Part shown: positions 1 to 9,253 of the stretch, piece after piece
Numbering within the stretch: position 1 is the stretch's first letter
Layout: every line of letters starts with the position of its first letter
Assembly: GCA_011087645.1 (NCBI GenBank)
Contig: JAALLF010000003.1
Span: 124,001 to 188,000, forward strand
DNA length: 64,000 nt
Direction of reading: 5' to 3'
Source: Alphaproteobacteria bacterium
GTDB lineage: Bacteria > Pseudomonadota > Alphaproteobacteria > UBA6615
The notes under the pieces: generated by a model
Database searches by the model: none
What the model was told of the DNA's origin: nothing
The model's input: the letters and a program-made list of their open reading frames with translations, nothing else
Program-made: the position numbers and the translations under genes

Positions 1-1176
1 TTCGGGCGGGATTTCCAAGTTCGCGACGGCGCTGGCGAATTGATGGGACATGGCGGTATTGCGCAAGCCGACTGGCAACCTCTCTTCTTCGTAACTGTCG
101 AGAAGAGCCGGCGGCGCCCAACCTTGAACCACGGCCGCCAGTTTCCAGGCCAAATTCGCGGTATCGTCAACGCCGGTATTCATGCCGAAGCCGCCGGTTG
201 GCGTAAATAGATGCACCGCATCGCCAGCCATGAGTACCCGCCGGTCCTGATAACGCTCGGCGACAAGCGCGAGACCGGCAGTCCACGGTTTCGACGAGTG
301 CACTTTGATCGGGATATCGGCGCCGATGGTGGCGCGGAAGCTGGCGACCGGGTCGACATCGGCAAAATCGATGCCCGGCGGGATTCGGGTCAAGGCGACG
401 TACTTTCCCTTGGCATCCAGGGCGGCGACGCTGGAGCGCGCATCTGCATTGACGGTCCAATAGTGCCAGCCGGGATTGAGGGGCATGAGATTGAGCAAGT
501 CGGGGGCCTCGACATAGCTCGACAGCATGCGCCCGCGCATAAAGCTATCGTCTTCCCCACCCTTACCGCCAAAGCCGATGCCGAGAGCTTGGCGCACCGT
601 CGAACGGGCGCCGTCACAGCCGACCAGCCAATCGCAACGGACCGTGTGGTGACTGCCATCCGCTCCATGCTCGAGCTGTGCCGTTACCGCGCCGTCATGC
701 TGTTCGAATGCGAGTAAGCGCCAACCGAAACGAACATCGACGCTCTGCAACGTCTCGGCGCGCTGTTTAAGGATTGTTTCAATGTAGAAGAAATTGGCGC
801 GATGTAGGGGTTCCGGCGTTAGTTTCGTGTGTTTTGAATGGGGGCGATCGTGCAATTGTTCGTCAATTGACGGCATGGTCAACCGGGCGAGCTCCCATCC
901 GGCGAAGCGGGTGACGTAAACGACATCCATGGGGTGATCAGACGGTAGGCCAGCGGCGCGAACCTGGTCGGCGAGACCGAGGCGGCGGTAATGCTCCATC
1001 GTGCGCGCGTTCAGTGTGTTGCCTTGGGGGTGGGTCGCTTCCGTGGCGCCATCGTTGATGATGAGGCACGCGACGCCGCGAGTGCCGAGCTCAACCGCGA
1101 GAGTAAGTCCCACCATGCCACCGCCGACGATTAGGACCGGTGTGTGAACTTCCTCAGTTGTACCGGCTTTAGCCAT
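1..1176 (-). CDS. FAD-dependent aromatic-ring monooxygenase (3' end cut by window edge)
   Basis: I read an open frame on the minus strand from an ATG at 1176 to the window edge, about 392 residues. It starts MAKAGTTEEV and has a dinucleotide-binding motif GGGMVG near residue 18, the DG motif CDGARSTVR in the middle, and the second FAD motif GDAVHLFTPTGGFGMN near residue 330. These three motifs in this order define the class A flavoprotein hydroxylases (PheA/TfdB/MhpA type), which use NAD(P)H, FAD and O2 to hydroxylate aromatic or polyketide substrates in the cytoplasm. The C-terminal part lies outside the window. The substrate cannot be told. The neighbouring ABC-type gene is on the same strand but about 95 bases downstream of nothing obviously related, so no pathway is inferred. 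Confidence 0.88.
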   Translation of the reverse strand, partial: MAKAGTTEEVHTPVLIVGGGMVGLTLAVELGTRGVACLIINDGATEATHPQGNTLNARTMEHYRRLGLADQVRAAGLPSDHPMDVVYVTRFAGWELARLTMPSIDEQLHDRPHSKHTKLTPEPLHRANFFYIETILKQRAETLQSVDVRFGWRLLAFEQHDGAVTAQLEHGADGSHHTVRCDWLVGCDGARSTVRQALGIGFGGKGGEDDSFMRGRMLSSYVEAPDLLNLMPLNPGWHYWTVNADARSSVAALDAKGKYVALTRIPPGIDFADVDPVASFRATIGADIPIKVHSSKPWTAGLALVAERYQDRRVLMAGDAVHLFTPTGGFGMNTGVDDTANLAWKLAAVVQGWAPPALLDSYEEERLPVGLRNTAMSHQFASAVANLEIPPE

Positions 1177-1270
1177 TGGTCAGGAACTCAACTAGTGCGC
1201 TGGGAGACTATGTTAACCGCTAGCCGTTATAGAAGCCCTTCTGCCGATAACCAACGTCCGGTTCTTCTGA

Positions 1271-2268
1271 TTAAGCAAAGGCAGGTTCGACTCTTGTTGG
1301 AGGTCCGTGTGGGGTGCCCGGCTCATGACCGGAGAACGAACTGACCAGCAGACCGTATTTCATATGGGCGTCACTGACTTGGCGATAGAACGCGATGGTA
1401 TCGCGCATCGGACCACCGAGGCGTTCGAACCCCGACATGAAGGCAACGATGACGCCGATTTCCAGATTGCCTTGCATGACCATGAAGCCGCCGAAGGTAA
1501 TAATGCCGAACGGGCCGAGCTTCATTAGGAAATTGTTCAAGGCCTTCATCAGCCATTTCAGTTTCTCGATGCGCAGGCGGACATTGAAAATGTCGTTGGT
1601 GATTTCAAGAAACTGCTCTGGAACCTCGTTGCCAATGGCGTCTTCCTCGGCGATCTCGACGACGAATGCGCCAAGCTTGCGTACATAGACCGCCCGGGTC
1701 AGGGCCAGCTCGTTGATCTTGCCTTGAAGCCAGGGAACAATAAAAAGCTGCGGGGCATAAAGCACGAGGGCGACGCCGGCCACCAAGGGTTCGATAAACA
1801 GCATATAGCCAACAACGACCAAAGCCGTGCTGATCTGCAGCAGCGGTTGGGAAATAGCCTGGCCGGCAAATCCGCCAAGTTTTTCGACTTCCGAAGAGAG
1901 CATCGAGACTACTGCCCCTCGTCGACGTTCTGGTGAGCGTTGTGTTTCCAGCCTTCGGGTTTCACCACCGTATAGACGCAGTAATAGACTGAGTGGCGCA
2001 GCGCATGGGTGACTTGGGCGCTGATCTGGCCGCGTACGCGGTTCATGGCGTATTTGAGACCGTCGGCCAAAAGGATGGCGACCAGATAGAGTGCGCCGAG
2101 CTGGATTAACAGGTTCACATTGCCGTCGGTGACGGCGTCGTTGAGCATTCGCCGTTGCAAATCGAGGGGCACTGTCGCCAGGGGAACAATTGCCAGGGTA
2201 AGGATAACGGCGATGATTTGGGCGCGGGCGCTTTTTTGAATTATGTATTTGTAGAGCGAACTGGGCAT
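1271..2268 (-). pseudogene. ABC-exporter transmembrane-domain protein, frameshifted
   Basis: Two minus-strand frames together make one ABC transporter type-1 transmembrane domain. The N-terminal part (start ATG at 2268, MPSSLYKY, purine-rich RBS upstream) has two hydrophobic helices and runs to a TAG at about 1909. The C-terminal part resumes at about 1903 with MLSSEVEKLGG, three to four more hydrophobic segments and a helical stalk. In ABC exporters a GQVVSM-SSEVE stretch crosses exactly this junction, so the break looks like a 1- or 2-base indel at about 1905-1912 rather than two genes. There is no nucleotide-binding domain, Walker A or signature motif: the second part ends soon after the last helix. 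It could be a TMD-only family member with a sequencing indel, or a true pseudogene. Confidence 0.65.
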
Positions 2269-2522
2269 TTCGGACTCTCGGTTCTTTCGAATAGACGGGA
2301 AATTAAGGACGGGCCTTATGATACGGCTTCCAGCCTGTCGATATGGGTTTGTGTGAGTTAACAAAGGTGTGAACAAGGCCTTTAAGGCCCCACATTAGCC
2401 TGTTCACTTAGTTTCAAGATTTTTCGTATAATCTACTGATCACTATGATACCGCGCTGCGGGTAATGTGAACTTGGCGTACGGTTCGCCCCGCTCTGGTG
2501 GTAAGGCTATAGACGTACGGTT

Positions 2523-2870
2523 ATGCACATACGTTGGGTCGACTCGTTCCGGATATTTCTGCTGATTTCGCTCGTGGCGATCGTGCTTCCGTTCGCTGTT
2601 TTCGCCGTTCAGCGGATCACTGGCATTCTTGATGGCGAACAGGCGTGGCTTGCCCTGGGACAAGATCATGGTCCGTGGCATGGCAGGCCTTCAGGTTTCA
2701 CGATATTTTTCCCGATGCTGGCCTGGTCGCCATTTGTCGTGGTCATCGCGATCTTCTTTGCGTTGAGGGAGGTCAGCTGGAGACCCCTCGTTGGCGGACT
2801 TGGCTTGATTGGTTTGCATGCCGCCGCCATGATCATTCAACTAGAAACAATTGTCTGGCTAATCGATTGA
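2523..2870 (+). CDS. small three-helix membrane protein, unknown
   Basis: The 115-residue protein begins MHIRWVDSFR and contains three hydrophobic segments at about residues 9-30, 60-80 and 88-112. They are separated by a charged loop (residues 35-58) rich in Gly, His and Trp. It is probably an inner-membrane protein. I do not recognise a family. It stands alone, between a divergent ABC-type gene and a downstream aldolase-like gene 84 bases away, and no partner is obvious. Confidence 0.6.
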   Translation: MHIRWVDSFRIFLLISLVAIVLPFAVFAVQRITGILDGEQAWLALGQDHGPWHGRPSGFTIFFPMLAWSPFVVVIAIFFALREVSWRPLVGGLGLIGLHAAAMIIQLETIVWLID

Positions 2871-2954
2871 GCATAGCGCGCTTAAGCTAAGGCCGCTTCA
2901 GTCGATTTGCGATTTGGCCGGCATGGCAAAGGCCGTGGCGGTAGAGGCTGTGTG

Positions 2955-4094
2955 ATGGAAGAAAATCTCGGGCCGAACGTCGCCTTTGTTGGACAGCCGG
3001 AGTCGCGGCAGCAACTTTCGACGCCGGCGCTTATTATCGATCTCGATCTTCTGGAAGAGAATATCGCGCGCATGGCGGGGTTCTGCGAGGCCGAGAGTAT
3101 TGCCCTGCGTCCCCACGCAAAGTCCCATAAATGTGTGGAGATTTGCCGACAGCAAATCGCCGCTGGGGCAGTAGGAATTTGCTGCGCAACGTTGGGCGAA
3201 GCAGAAGTGATGGCGGCGGGCGACATCGCTAACATATTAATTACCTCGCCGATTGCCGGAAACACAAAGATTGGGCGTTTGGCGGCACTGAATGCCAATA
3301 CGTCTGGATTGATCGCGGTCACCGACCACGCTTCCAGTGTGGCGGATTTGAATGAGGCGGCAGTGTCGACCAACGCCCGGCTCAAACTGCTGGTCGATTT
3401 GGACATCGGACAGCGGCGTACCGGGACGGTATCCGTCGAGGCGGCGCTCGCGCTCGCGCAGCAAATTGACGGCGCGCCTAATCTCGAGTTTGCTGGAGTC
3501 CAGGCCTATGGTGGCCATTTGCAACACATCTCGGAGTACGCAGCACGTACCAAAGCGGTCGAAGAGGCGTCAAATTGCCTGCGCGATGTCATCGACGCGC
3601 TTAATGCCGCCGGCCTTGAGCCGACCATCGTGACCGGCGCTGGCACCGGCACCTACGAGATCGATGCGGAACTGGGCCTCTATAACGAACTTCAAGCTGG
3701 CTCTTATGTCTTTATGGATGTGGAATATGCGGACGCCGCATTATGGTCCGACAATGGTCCGTTGTTCGAGGCCGCACTGTTCGTACAGACGACGGTGATT
3801 AGTGCCAACCGTGCGAGCCAGGTGACAACTGACGCCGGTCTGAAGGCATTTGCCACTGATGGACCGTTGCCGATCGTCGCACAGGGGGCGCCGGCGAATT
3901 CAGGGTACAAGTTTACCGGCGACGAGTTTGGCTGTGTCACGCTGGCTGAAGGTGCCGACTTGGCCTTGGGCGCTGTCGTGGAGTGCATGGCACCGCACTG
4001 CGATCCGACAGTTAATCTATATGATTACTACCACTGCATGCGCGGCGACGTGCTGGTTGAGATTTGGCCCATCGATGCACGCGGAAAATATTAG
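2955..4094 (+). CDS. D-threonine aldolase / D-serine dehydratase-like PLP enzyme
   Basis: I start this gene at ATG 2955 (MEENLGPN), with GAGG about eight bases upstream; an in-frame ATG at 2907 would add an unlikely basic leader. The roughly 379-residue product has an alanine-racemase-type N-terminal barrel: STPALIIDLDLLEENI followed by RPHAKSHK, whose first Lys is the expected PLP Schiff-base lysine. The C-terminal domain carries APHCDPT, where His-x-Asp matches the metal ligands of D-threonine aldolases (the dehydratase branch uses His-x-Cys). The family cleaves D-threonine or D-3-hydroxyamino acids to glycine and an aldehyde, or deaminates D-serine, using PLP plus a divalent metal. The aldolase branch is favoured by the metal motif, but the exact substrate is inference. 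Confidence 0.85.
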   Translation: MEENLGPNVAFVGQPESRQQLSTPALIIDLDLLEENIARMAGFCEAESIALRPHAKSHKCVEICRQQIAAGAVGICCATLGEAEVMAAGDIANILITSPIAGNTKIGRLAALNANTSGLIAVTDHASSVADLNEAAVSTNARLKLLVDLDIGQRRTGTVSVEAALALAQQIDGAPNLEFAGVQAYGGHLQHISEYAARTKAVEEASNCLRDVIDALNAAGLEPTIVTGAGTGTYEIDAELGLYNELQAGSYVFMDVEYADAALWSDNGPLFEAALFVQTTVISANRASQVTTDAGLKAFATDGPLPIVAQGAPANSGYKFTGDEFGCVTLAEGADLALGAVVECMAPHCDPTVNLYDYYHCMRGDVLVEIWPIDARGKY

Positions 4095-4148
4095 GGCCGT
4101 ACCGACCCCGTGTTACGGTCAACTCTCAATTTATGGATGGAGGAGACC

Positions 4149-4358
4149 ATGGGAACCGACCGGTATACGAAGGTTGTCCTGACGGTGATTGCTGCAGCGT
4201 TAGTGGCGAACTTGGGCCAGGATTATATTCTTCCCGCGCAGGCGGCCGAAGTGCAAAGAGTATCGATTTGCAGCTCGAGCGGTGCGACGTGCGCCTCGGT
4301 TAGCGGTTCGTCGGGGCTGCAGGTGAAGGTCAGTAACTTACGCGACATCAATCGCTGA
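4149..4358 (+). CDS. small exported protein, unknown
   Basis: The start at ATG 4149 is set by a strong GGAGGAG at 4138-4145. The 69-residue product starts MGTDRYTK, has a hydrophobic stretch at about residues 8-23 and a likely signal-peptidase site after PAQA (about residue 31). The mature part is short and rich in Ser, Cys and Val, with two cysteines (SICSSS, ATCASV) that could form a disulfide. It is probably secreted or periplasmic. No family is recognised. It lies 55 bases after the aldolase-like gene and 43 bases before the GFA-domain gene, so it may be part of the same transcript. Confidence 0.55.
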   Translation: MGTDRYTKVVLTVIAAALVANLGQDYILPAQAAEVQRVSICSSSGATCASVSGSSGLQVKVSNLRDINR

Positions 4359-4400
4359 ATTGGAGTGCGATTGTCCGAATTAAAAAAATGGAGACTAAAC

Positions 4401-4820
4401 ATGTCGGATGATAGCCAACGCGTTGCGACCTGCGCTTGCGGCCAACTTCGAGTGACGGCGGATGGCGATCCGGATTTGGTTGTTGCTTGCAGCTGCTTCG
4501 AGTGCCAGCGGCGAACGGGTAGTCCGTTTGGGCTCGGTGCGTATTATTCACGCGCCGATATCGTATCGATCGAAGGCGAGCGCAAAAATTATTCCCGGGA
4601 CACCGATACCGGACTTGCGTTCACGACTAGTTTTTGTCCGCAGTGCGGCACGACGGTGTTCTGGGAATTGGGCATGCGCCCGGATCATATGGGTGTCGCT
4701 GTCGGCTGTTTCGCCGACCCCCAGTTCCCCGGGCCGGTTCGAGCCGTTTGGGCGGAGAACGGCCACCACTGGGTGGCCTATCCCGACGATTTGCCGGTGT
4801 TCGAACAGGCAGCGACCTAA
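4401..4820 (+). CDS. GFA/CENP-V zinc-binding domain protein
   Basis: The start is ATG 4401 (MSDDSQRV) with GGAG ten bases upstream. The 139-residue protein is a single GFA (glutathione-dependent formaldehyde-activating enzyme-like) domain. The zinc cysteines are CACGQL near residue 9, CSCFECQRRTGS near residue 31, and FCPQCGTTVF near residue 78, in the family order and spacing. Family members bind zinc and are annotated as carbon-sulfur lyases, although formaldehyde activation itself is doubtful for most of them. The C-terminal WAENGHHWV is usual for bacterial members of about 135-140 residues. No dedicated formaldehyde dehydrogenase lies nearby. Confidence 0.85.
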   Translation: MSDDSQRVATCACGQLRVTADGDPDLVVACSCFECQRRTGSPFGLGAYYSRADIVSIEGERKNYSRDTDTGLAFTTSFCPQCGTTVFWELGMRPDHMGVAVGCFADPQFPGPVRAVWAENGHHWVAYPDDLPVFEQAAT

Positions 4821-4841
4821 CTGGCAGCTTCGCCCAAGTGG

Positions 4842-5396
4842 CTATTCCGCTGCTTGTTGAACATCGACGCCGGCGGCGCGCATTTTCTCGATCGCTTCGG
4901 GCGAGAACTCGGCGGCTGGCGTATCGCCGCCGATGACGCCGAGGATCATACCTTTCTCGGCACCGTCGGGAGCGCTGACGCATTCAAAACGGCGCTGCGC
5001 GCCGGGTTCGAAGGACACGATGTCGCGTTCATTCAGGATGACATGGTCGTCGCCCTGGTCGCCTTCCCACTCGAACATCCATGTGCCAGCGATGACCACA
5101 AAGGTTTCGTTGGTGTCGTGGGTGTGCATCATCACCCCTTGGCTCGGCGCGGCCTCCACATAGGCTAGGTTAAATCCCGGTGACAGGTGATTGATTAGCG
5201 GCTTCGCGTCTTCACCAATCGGCGAGTAAGCGCCGTCGCCGCTGGGCTGGGAAAAACCCAACGCATTATAAAAAGTACGATGATAACCCTCGATTTCTTG
5301 GTCCGGCAGGCCGGTGGCGGCGGGGTTGATATCGTCGAACCGCGCGACGCATTTCAATATGTCTTCGCGCTTAGGCTTGTGGACGGGAATGGCCAT
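4842..5396 (-). CDS. cupin-domain protein
   Basis: I prefer the start at 5396 (MAIPVHKPKREDIL) because AGGAGAG lies just upstream. The 184-residue protein has one cupin barrel. The metal-site motif MHTHDTNETFVVIAG sits near residue 95, with a downstream ERDIVSFEPGAQRRFECVS segment that replaces the usual second histidine motif. The N-terminal region mentions a VARFDDI segment that is not typical of a catalytic cupin. It could be a small dioxygenase, an isomerase or a sensing protein. It is convergent with the GFA gene and divergent from the oxygenase at 5536. Confidence 0.75.
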   Translation of the reverse strand: MAIPVHKPKREDILKCVARFDDINPAATGLPDQEIEGYHRTFYNALGFSQPSGDGAYSPIGEDAKPLINHLSPGFNLAYVEAAPSQGVMMHTHDTNETFVVIAGTWMFEWEGDQGDDHVILNERDIVSFEPGAQRRFECVSAPDGAEKGMILGVIGGDTPAAEFSPEAIEKMRAAGVDVQQAAE

Positions 5397-5535
5397 GGCT
5401 TGCTCTCCTGATCTCGTATCGGTGATATCAGGAGAATCACCATAAGTGGGGTTTGTGGTCAATGCGTCGCCTGCAGGGACGCAGAATCAGTGCGTATTAG
5501 TTGGCTAACGAGCCGATCGGCGGCATTATGTTGTC

Positions 5536-6573
5536 ATGAGCCAACCTGCTGAAATCAAGCGCGAACATTTCGAACAATCGGTGCGGGGAGTGCCCCACCG
5601 TGACCTGCCGGTGCTCGATTTGTCCACGCTGATCGAGGGCGACACGGCCAGCATCCGAAATCTGGCTGCGAATCTGCAAGATATCGTCAGCAAGATCGGA
5701 TTCCTCTGCGTGGTGAACCACGGCGTGCCGGACGCGGCGATCGCCAGTATGTTGGACCGCAGCGCGGAATTTTTTGCCTTGCCGGTGTCGGACAAAACGG
5801 CGTTGGCGATAAACCGGCACGAGCGGGGATATACCGAGCTCAATGTCGAAGTTGTACAGGACGATGCCATTGGCGGCGCATCGCGCAACGACTTGAATGA
5901 GGCGTTTAACTTCGGCGTCGAATATCCCGCCGACGACGCCAATGTGATTTCGGGACGGCGCATGTATGGCGCCAATACCTGGCCTGATGCGGTGCCGGAA
6001 TTTGCCGATGCGGCGCGCGATTACATCGCCCACATGGAAATACTCAGCAAGCGCCTTTTGCCGGTATGGGCGGTTGCGTTGGACCTCGATCCGGACCATT
6101 TCAGCCCATCGTTCGAGCAGGCTCATTCCTATGTGCGCACAATCCATTACCCGGCGAAAGAACAGCTTGATGTCGAAGAACTTGGTATCCGGCCTCATTC
6201 CGATACCTCGTTCGTCACGCTGCTGCCGCGCGAAAATGAGCCTGGTTTGCAGGTTATGGATGAGGACGGGGAATGGTTTTGGCCCGACTGTCCGCCGGGC
6301 GGCATCGTGGTGAATTTCGGTATGTATCTGGAACGCCTATCGAACGGCGTGGTGCGCGCCACACCCCACCGGGTTATTCCCCCCATTAACGGTCCACGAT
6401 ATTCGCTGCCGTTTTTCATGTGTCCGCAGTTAGAGGCGGTGGTCGAGTGCCTGCCAACCTGTTGCGGGCCCGATAATCCGCCGCGCCATCAGCCGGAGTC
6501 GTTCTGGAGTTTCCACACTGCACACATGGCTAACATCTACCCCCATTTCGCCGCCAAGGAAGGTGAAGTGTAG
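5536..6573 (+). CDS. 2-oxoglutarate/Fe(II)-dependent oxygenase, isopenicillin-N-synthase family
   Basis: This 345-residue protein has the two-part architecture of the IPNS/flavanone hydroxylase family: an N-terminal DIOX_N region (VLDLSTLIEGD, FLCVVNHGVPD) and a C-terminal double-stranded beta helix. Iron ligands are visible as HSDTSF (His and Asp near residues 217-219) and the distal His in ATPHRVI near residue 277. The 2-oxoglutarate contact is RYS in GPRYSLPFF. It should couple 2-oxoglutarate decarboxylation to oxidation of a small molecule in the cytoplasm. Substrate unknown. The length is normal for the family and the frame is intact. Confidence 0.88.
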   Translation: MSQPAEIKREHFEQSVRGVPHRDLPVLDLSTLIEGDTASIRNLAANLQDIVSKIGFLCVVNHGVPDAAIASMLDRSAEFFALPVSDKTALAINRHERGYTELNVEVVQDDAIGGASRNDLNEAFNFGVEYPADDANVISGRRMYGANTWPDAVPEFADAARDYIAHMEILSKRLLPVWAVALDLDPDHFSPSFEQAHSYVRTIHYPAKEQLDVEELGIRPHSDTSFVTLLPRENEPGLQVMDEDGEWFWPDCPPGGIVVNFGMYLERLSNGVVRATPHRVIPPINGPRYSLPFFMCPQLEAVVECLPTCCGPDNPPRHQPESFWSFHTAHMANIYPHFAAKEGEV

Positions 6574-7098
6574 CTAAGGTAGGGGATTACCGCCTTGCGC
6601 TCGTAGCGCACGCTCGTAGACCGGTATGTCGGTACTCGGCTGGGGGCGTTCTGCCTGGCCGAACATGTCGGAAATCCAGCCCCGGTGATAACTGCCATGG
6701 GTCGCTAGATGGGTCAGGCACATGGCGCGCGACAGCGAGCCCGTATTACCGCCGATCAGCTCATAGTCGACTATCTCTTCCAACGCATCTTCGTCCAGGG
6801 AATCCACATAGTCCTGCAGTGTGCGGTCCATTTCCTGGCGCGCCTGCCAAAGATCGTCGAGGCTGTCGAACTGCACATCGCGAAGATTGGGAATGTCGTG
6901 GGATTCGCCCCGCATGTGGGCGAGCCAGATACGGTCGACATTGAGCAGGTGATTGAGGCTGACGAAGATCGACTGTAGCGGCGTCTTGCGCTGCTTAGTG
7001 ACTTCTTCCGGCGGCATTTCGGCGACCAGACGGTAGGTCTCGGCGTTGGCCCAGGCGTTATAATCTATGAGCGCGCGCAGATAGCTTTTATCTTTCAT
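6574..7098 (-). CDS. DinB-family protein
   Basis: The start at 7098 (MKDKSYLRAL) follows an AAGGGG; an earlier in-frame codon at 7128 is less likely. The 174-residue all-helical protein has the DinB four-helix signature: YNAWANAETYRL near residue 12, NHLLNVDRIWLAHM in the middle, and THLATHGSYHRG with the HxxxH-type metal ligands near residue 135. DinB-like proteins form the wider metal-dependent thiol-transferase superfamily and may use bacillithiol, mycothiol or glutathione. The exact reaction is unknown. Its stop abuts the stop of the oxygenase (convergent, no gap). Confidence 0.83.
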   Translation of the reverse strand: MKDKSYLRALIDYNAWANAETYRLVAEMPPEEVTKQRKTPLQSIFVSLNHLLNVDRIWLAHMRGESHDIPNLRDVQFDSLDDLWQARQEMDRTLQDYVDSLDEDALEEIVDYELIGGNTGSLSRAMCLTHLATHGSYHRGWISDMFGQAERPQPSTDIPVYERALRAQGGNPLP

Positions 7099-7222
7099 GA
7101 TGGCCCCTTTTTCGAACGCCCCAGTCAATCACACTGTTCCCCCGAGCGCCAAGAAAATGCTCTAATATGGGCAATTGCCGCCGGGCCAAAATGACCCGAA
7201 ATTAAGAATGAGGAGCCTGAAC

Positions 7223-8254
7223 ATGACCATTGACATGCACTCCCACTGGCGCCCGCCGGTTCTGATCGACGCCTTGCGCGCGCGCTCCGAAGCGCCATTG
7301 ATCGAGACCGGCGACGACGGTGTCGAGGTTTTGCGCAGTCGCGGCGGCAACACCGAACCCGTCGCGGAGGCCTTCGATAATTTAGAGGAGCGCTTGGCGG
7401 TTATGGATCGGCAAGGCATTTCGACTGCTGTCTTGTCGATGTTCGGCATTTTCCAATGGATCGAGGCGCTGCCGGTTGACGAATCCTTGGCGATGCTGCG
7501 TGCCCATAACGACGCGCTGTCGGAAATCTGCGCGGCCCATCCGGGCCGGTTCGTCGCCTATGCCTCGCTACCCTTGGTCGACCAGGCGGCGGCGCTGGCC
7601 GAGTTCGACCGAGTGATGGAACTTGAAGGTATCGTCGGCGCTATCGTGCCGGGCAACGCCTTTTTGACCTACGAAGACGCGGAAGATTTTCGGCCCTATC
7701 TGGAAGCCGCTAACCGCCATAGCGCGATCTTGTTCGTCCATTGGGGGCCGCGGCCGGGCGATGCGTGGCCGCGGGTCGCTGGCGACAGCGACAATATGAG
7801 TGCGCGCCTGTTCACTCTGGATATGCAGGCCAGCCTATCAGCCGACATGATGACTTTGTGCTATTCGGGCCTGCTTGAGGAATATCCCGATGCGCGGATC
7901 CATATTCATAATCTCGGCGGCAACATTCCTTTTGAAGTCGAGCGGCTGGACCATCGCAATGTGCTCGATACGCCGGATCAGCCTCTGCCGTCGTCGCTTC
8001 TGATCAAGCCCAATCTCTATGTCGACTGCAATTCACTAGGCGCCCAGGCGATTGAGTGCGGCGTCGCGGCCTACGGCGCGGAACGCATCATGTTCGGTAC
8101 CGACGGCACCGAATTTGGCTGCGAGTGGTCGGTGAAGGCCCTGCAAGAAGCGCGCATCGACGATACTGCGCGCCGCGCCATTCTGCACGACAACGCGGCG
8201 CGTTTTCTAGAGCACTTGGCGACGCTGGCGCCGTACCAGGAGGCGGCGGAGTAG
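7223..8254 (+). CDS. amidohydrolase-family protein (ACMSD-like decarboxylase fold)
   Basis: The start ATG at 7223 (MTIDMHSHWRP) is chosen from GAGGAG ten bases upstream. The 343-residue protein is a TIM-barrel amidohydrolase of the amidohydrolase-2 group. Metal and catalytic motifs are DMHSHWRP at the N-terminus, LFVHWGPRPG near residue 170, HIHNLGGNIPFEVER near residue 230, and FGTDGTEFG near residue 290, which supplies the last Asp. Family members include aminocarboxymuconate-semialdehyde decarboxylase and gamma-resorcylate decarboxylase, which remove CO2 from aromatic or dienoic acids with a zinc ion. A link to the aromatic monooxygenase at the left edge is possible but not supported by proximity. 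Confidence 0.85.
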   Translation: MTIDMHSHWRPPVLIDALRARSEAPLIETGDDGVEVLRSRGGNTEPVAEAFDNLEERLAVMDRQGISTAVLSMFGIFQWIEALPVDESLAMLRAHNDALSEICAAHPGRFVAYASLPLVDQAAALAEFDRVMELEGIVGAIVPGNAFLTYEDAEDFRPYLEAANRHSAILFVHWGPRPGDAWPRVAGDSDNMSARLFTLDMQASLSADMMTLCYSGLLEEYPDARIHIHNLGGNIPFEVERLDHRNVLDTPDQPLPSSLLIKPNLYVDCNSLGAQAIECGVAAYGAERIMFGTDGTEFGCEWSVKALQEARIDDTARRAILHDNAARFLEHLATLAPYQEAAE

Positions 8255-8321
8255 TGAATAAACCCCCGAATCGTTTAAGAAGGCGCGTGTAGAGCCTTCA
8301 CTGCAACGAGAGCGACCTGCC

Positions 8322-8807
8322 ATGCCCAGCTTCGATATTGTTTCACGCACTGAAATTCCCGAAGTCGATAATGCGATTCAGGGCGCGATGCGCGAGATCG
8401 GGACGCGGTTCGATTTCAAAGGCAGCAAGTGCGAGATCGCGCGGACCGACGAGACCTTACTGATCACCGCCGATGACGATTTGAAGTTGCGCCAGGTGCA
8501 GGAATTGCTACGGGGTTATCTGGCCAAGCGTAAAGTCGAGGCGGGGGCCTTCGACTTCGGCAAACCGGAGATGGCGTCGGGCAACACAATGCGCCAAACC
8601 GTGACCATCAAGCAGGGCGTCGAACGCGAGATCGCCCAGAAGATCGTCAAGGCGATCAAGGAGGCAAAAATGAAAACCCAGATTGCTATTCAAGGTGACG
8701 AGCTGCGCGTGTCGGGCAAGAAACGCGACGATCTGCAGGATGCAATAGCGTTGATTAAGAACCTCAAGATCGAGCAACCGCTGCAGTACGTTAACTTCCG
8801 CGACTAA
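8322..8807 (+). CDS. yajQ: YajQ family cyclic-di-GMP/nucleotide-binding protein
   Basis: The 161-residue protein is a full-length YajQ (DUF520). It opens MPSFDIVSR and has RFDFKGSK near residue 30, the central LLITADDD, and the C-terminal PLQYVNFRD that ends almost every member. The fold is two ferredoxin-like repeats. YajQ homologues bind cyclic-di-GMP in Xanthomonas and Pseudomonas and act with LysR-type regulators, and others bind RNA. Its role here is inferred from the family. An EAL-domain protein and other signalling genes lie 12-16 kb away in the same window. Confidence 0.95.
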   Translation: MPSFDIVSRTEIPEVDNAIQGAMREIGTRFDFKGSKCEIARTDETLLITADDDLKLRQVQELLRGYLAKRKVEAGAFDFGKPEMASGNTMRQTVTIKQGVEREIAQKIVKAIKEAKMKTQIAIQGDELRVSGKKRDDLQDAIALIKNLKIEQPLQYVNFRD

Positions 8808-9253
8808 CGAACTCCGGCTGCTTCACTGACTGTTTCGGGGCCTTCGCCACCGAAACGGGTGGCGACGAAGCCGATAATTAGGCCCACAATAGCGCCTTCC
8901 ACCGTGAACCAGAACGGCGAGGTCAAGATGCCGTCGGTCCCAAATACAGACACCATCACTGCGGCCATCGCATCGTAGGTGAAAAATGTCAGCACGAAGT
9001 TGAGCCAAGCGCCGATGATGGGCGCGCGAAACCACCATGGCATCGGCAATTTCAGCACCGGGTGCCACGTGTAGACACCGATCAAGCCAACGATGGCGCC
9101 GAGCGTTGTGTACCACAGCAAGATTCCCCACCGCAGCAGACTCTCGCCCTCGACCGGGAAGGCAGTCAGATAAACGAACCCGGCGATGCCGAATAAAGCG
9201 CCGAGTCCCTTGCCGATCGCGATTCGGGTCGTCAAAGAAGGGTTGGCGAACAT
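8804..9253 (-). CDS. four-helix integral membrane protein, unknown
   Basis: The start at 9253 (MFANPSLTTR) is set by a perfect GGAGG seven bases upstream, better than a TTG two codons earlier. The 149-residue protein has four hydrophobic segments at about residues 14-32, 42-62, 78-102 and 112-135. The loops are short, and the C-terminus is hydrophilic (RFGGEGPETV). It is an inner-membrane protein without a recognised family. Its end overlaps the yajQ end by four bases in convergent orientation. Confidence 0.65.
   Translation of the reverse strand: MFANPSLTTRIAIGKGLGALFGIAGFVYLTAFPVEGESLLRWGILLWYTTLGAIVGLIGVYTWHPVLKLPMPWWFRAPIIGAWLNFVLTFFTYDAMAAVMVSVFGTDGILTSPFWFTVEGAIVGLIIGFVATRFGGEGPETVSEAAGVR

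Noticed and set aside
8276..8304. GAAGGC...GCCTTC hairpin between the amidohydrolase and yajQ
   Set aside because: No T-run follows and the spacing to yajQ is tight, so neither a terminator nor a riboswitch is supported.
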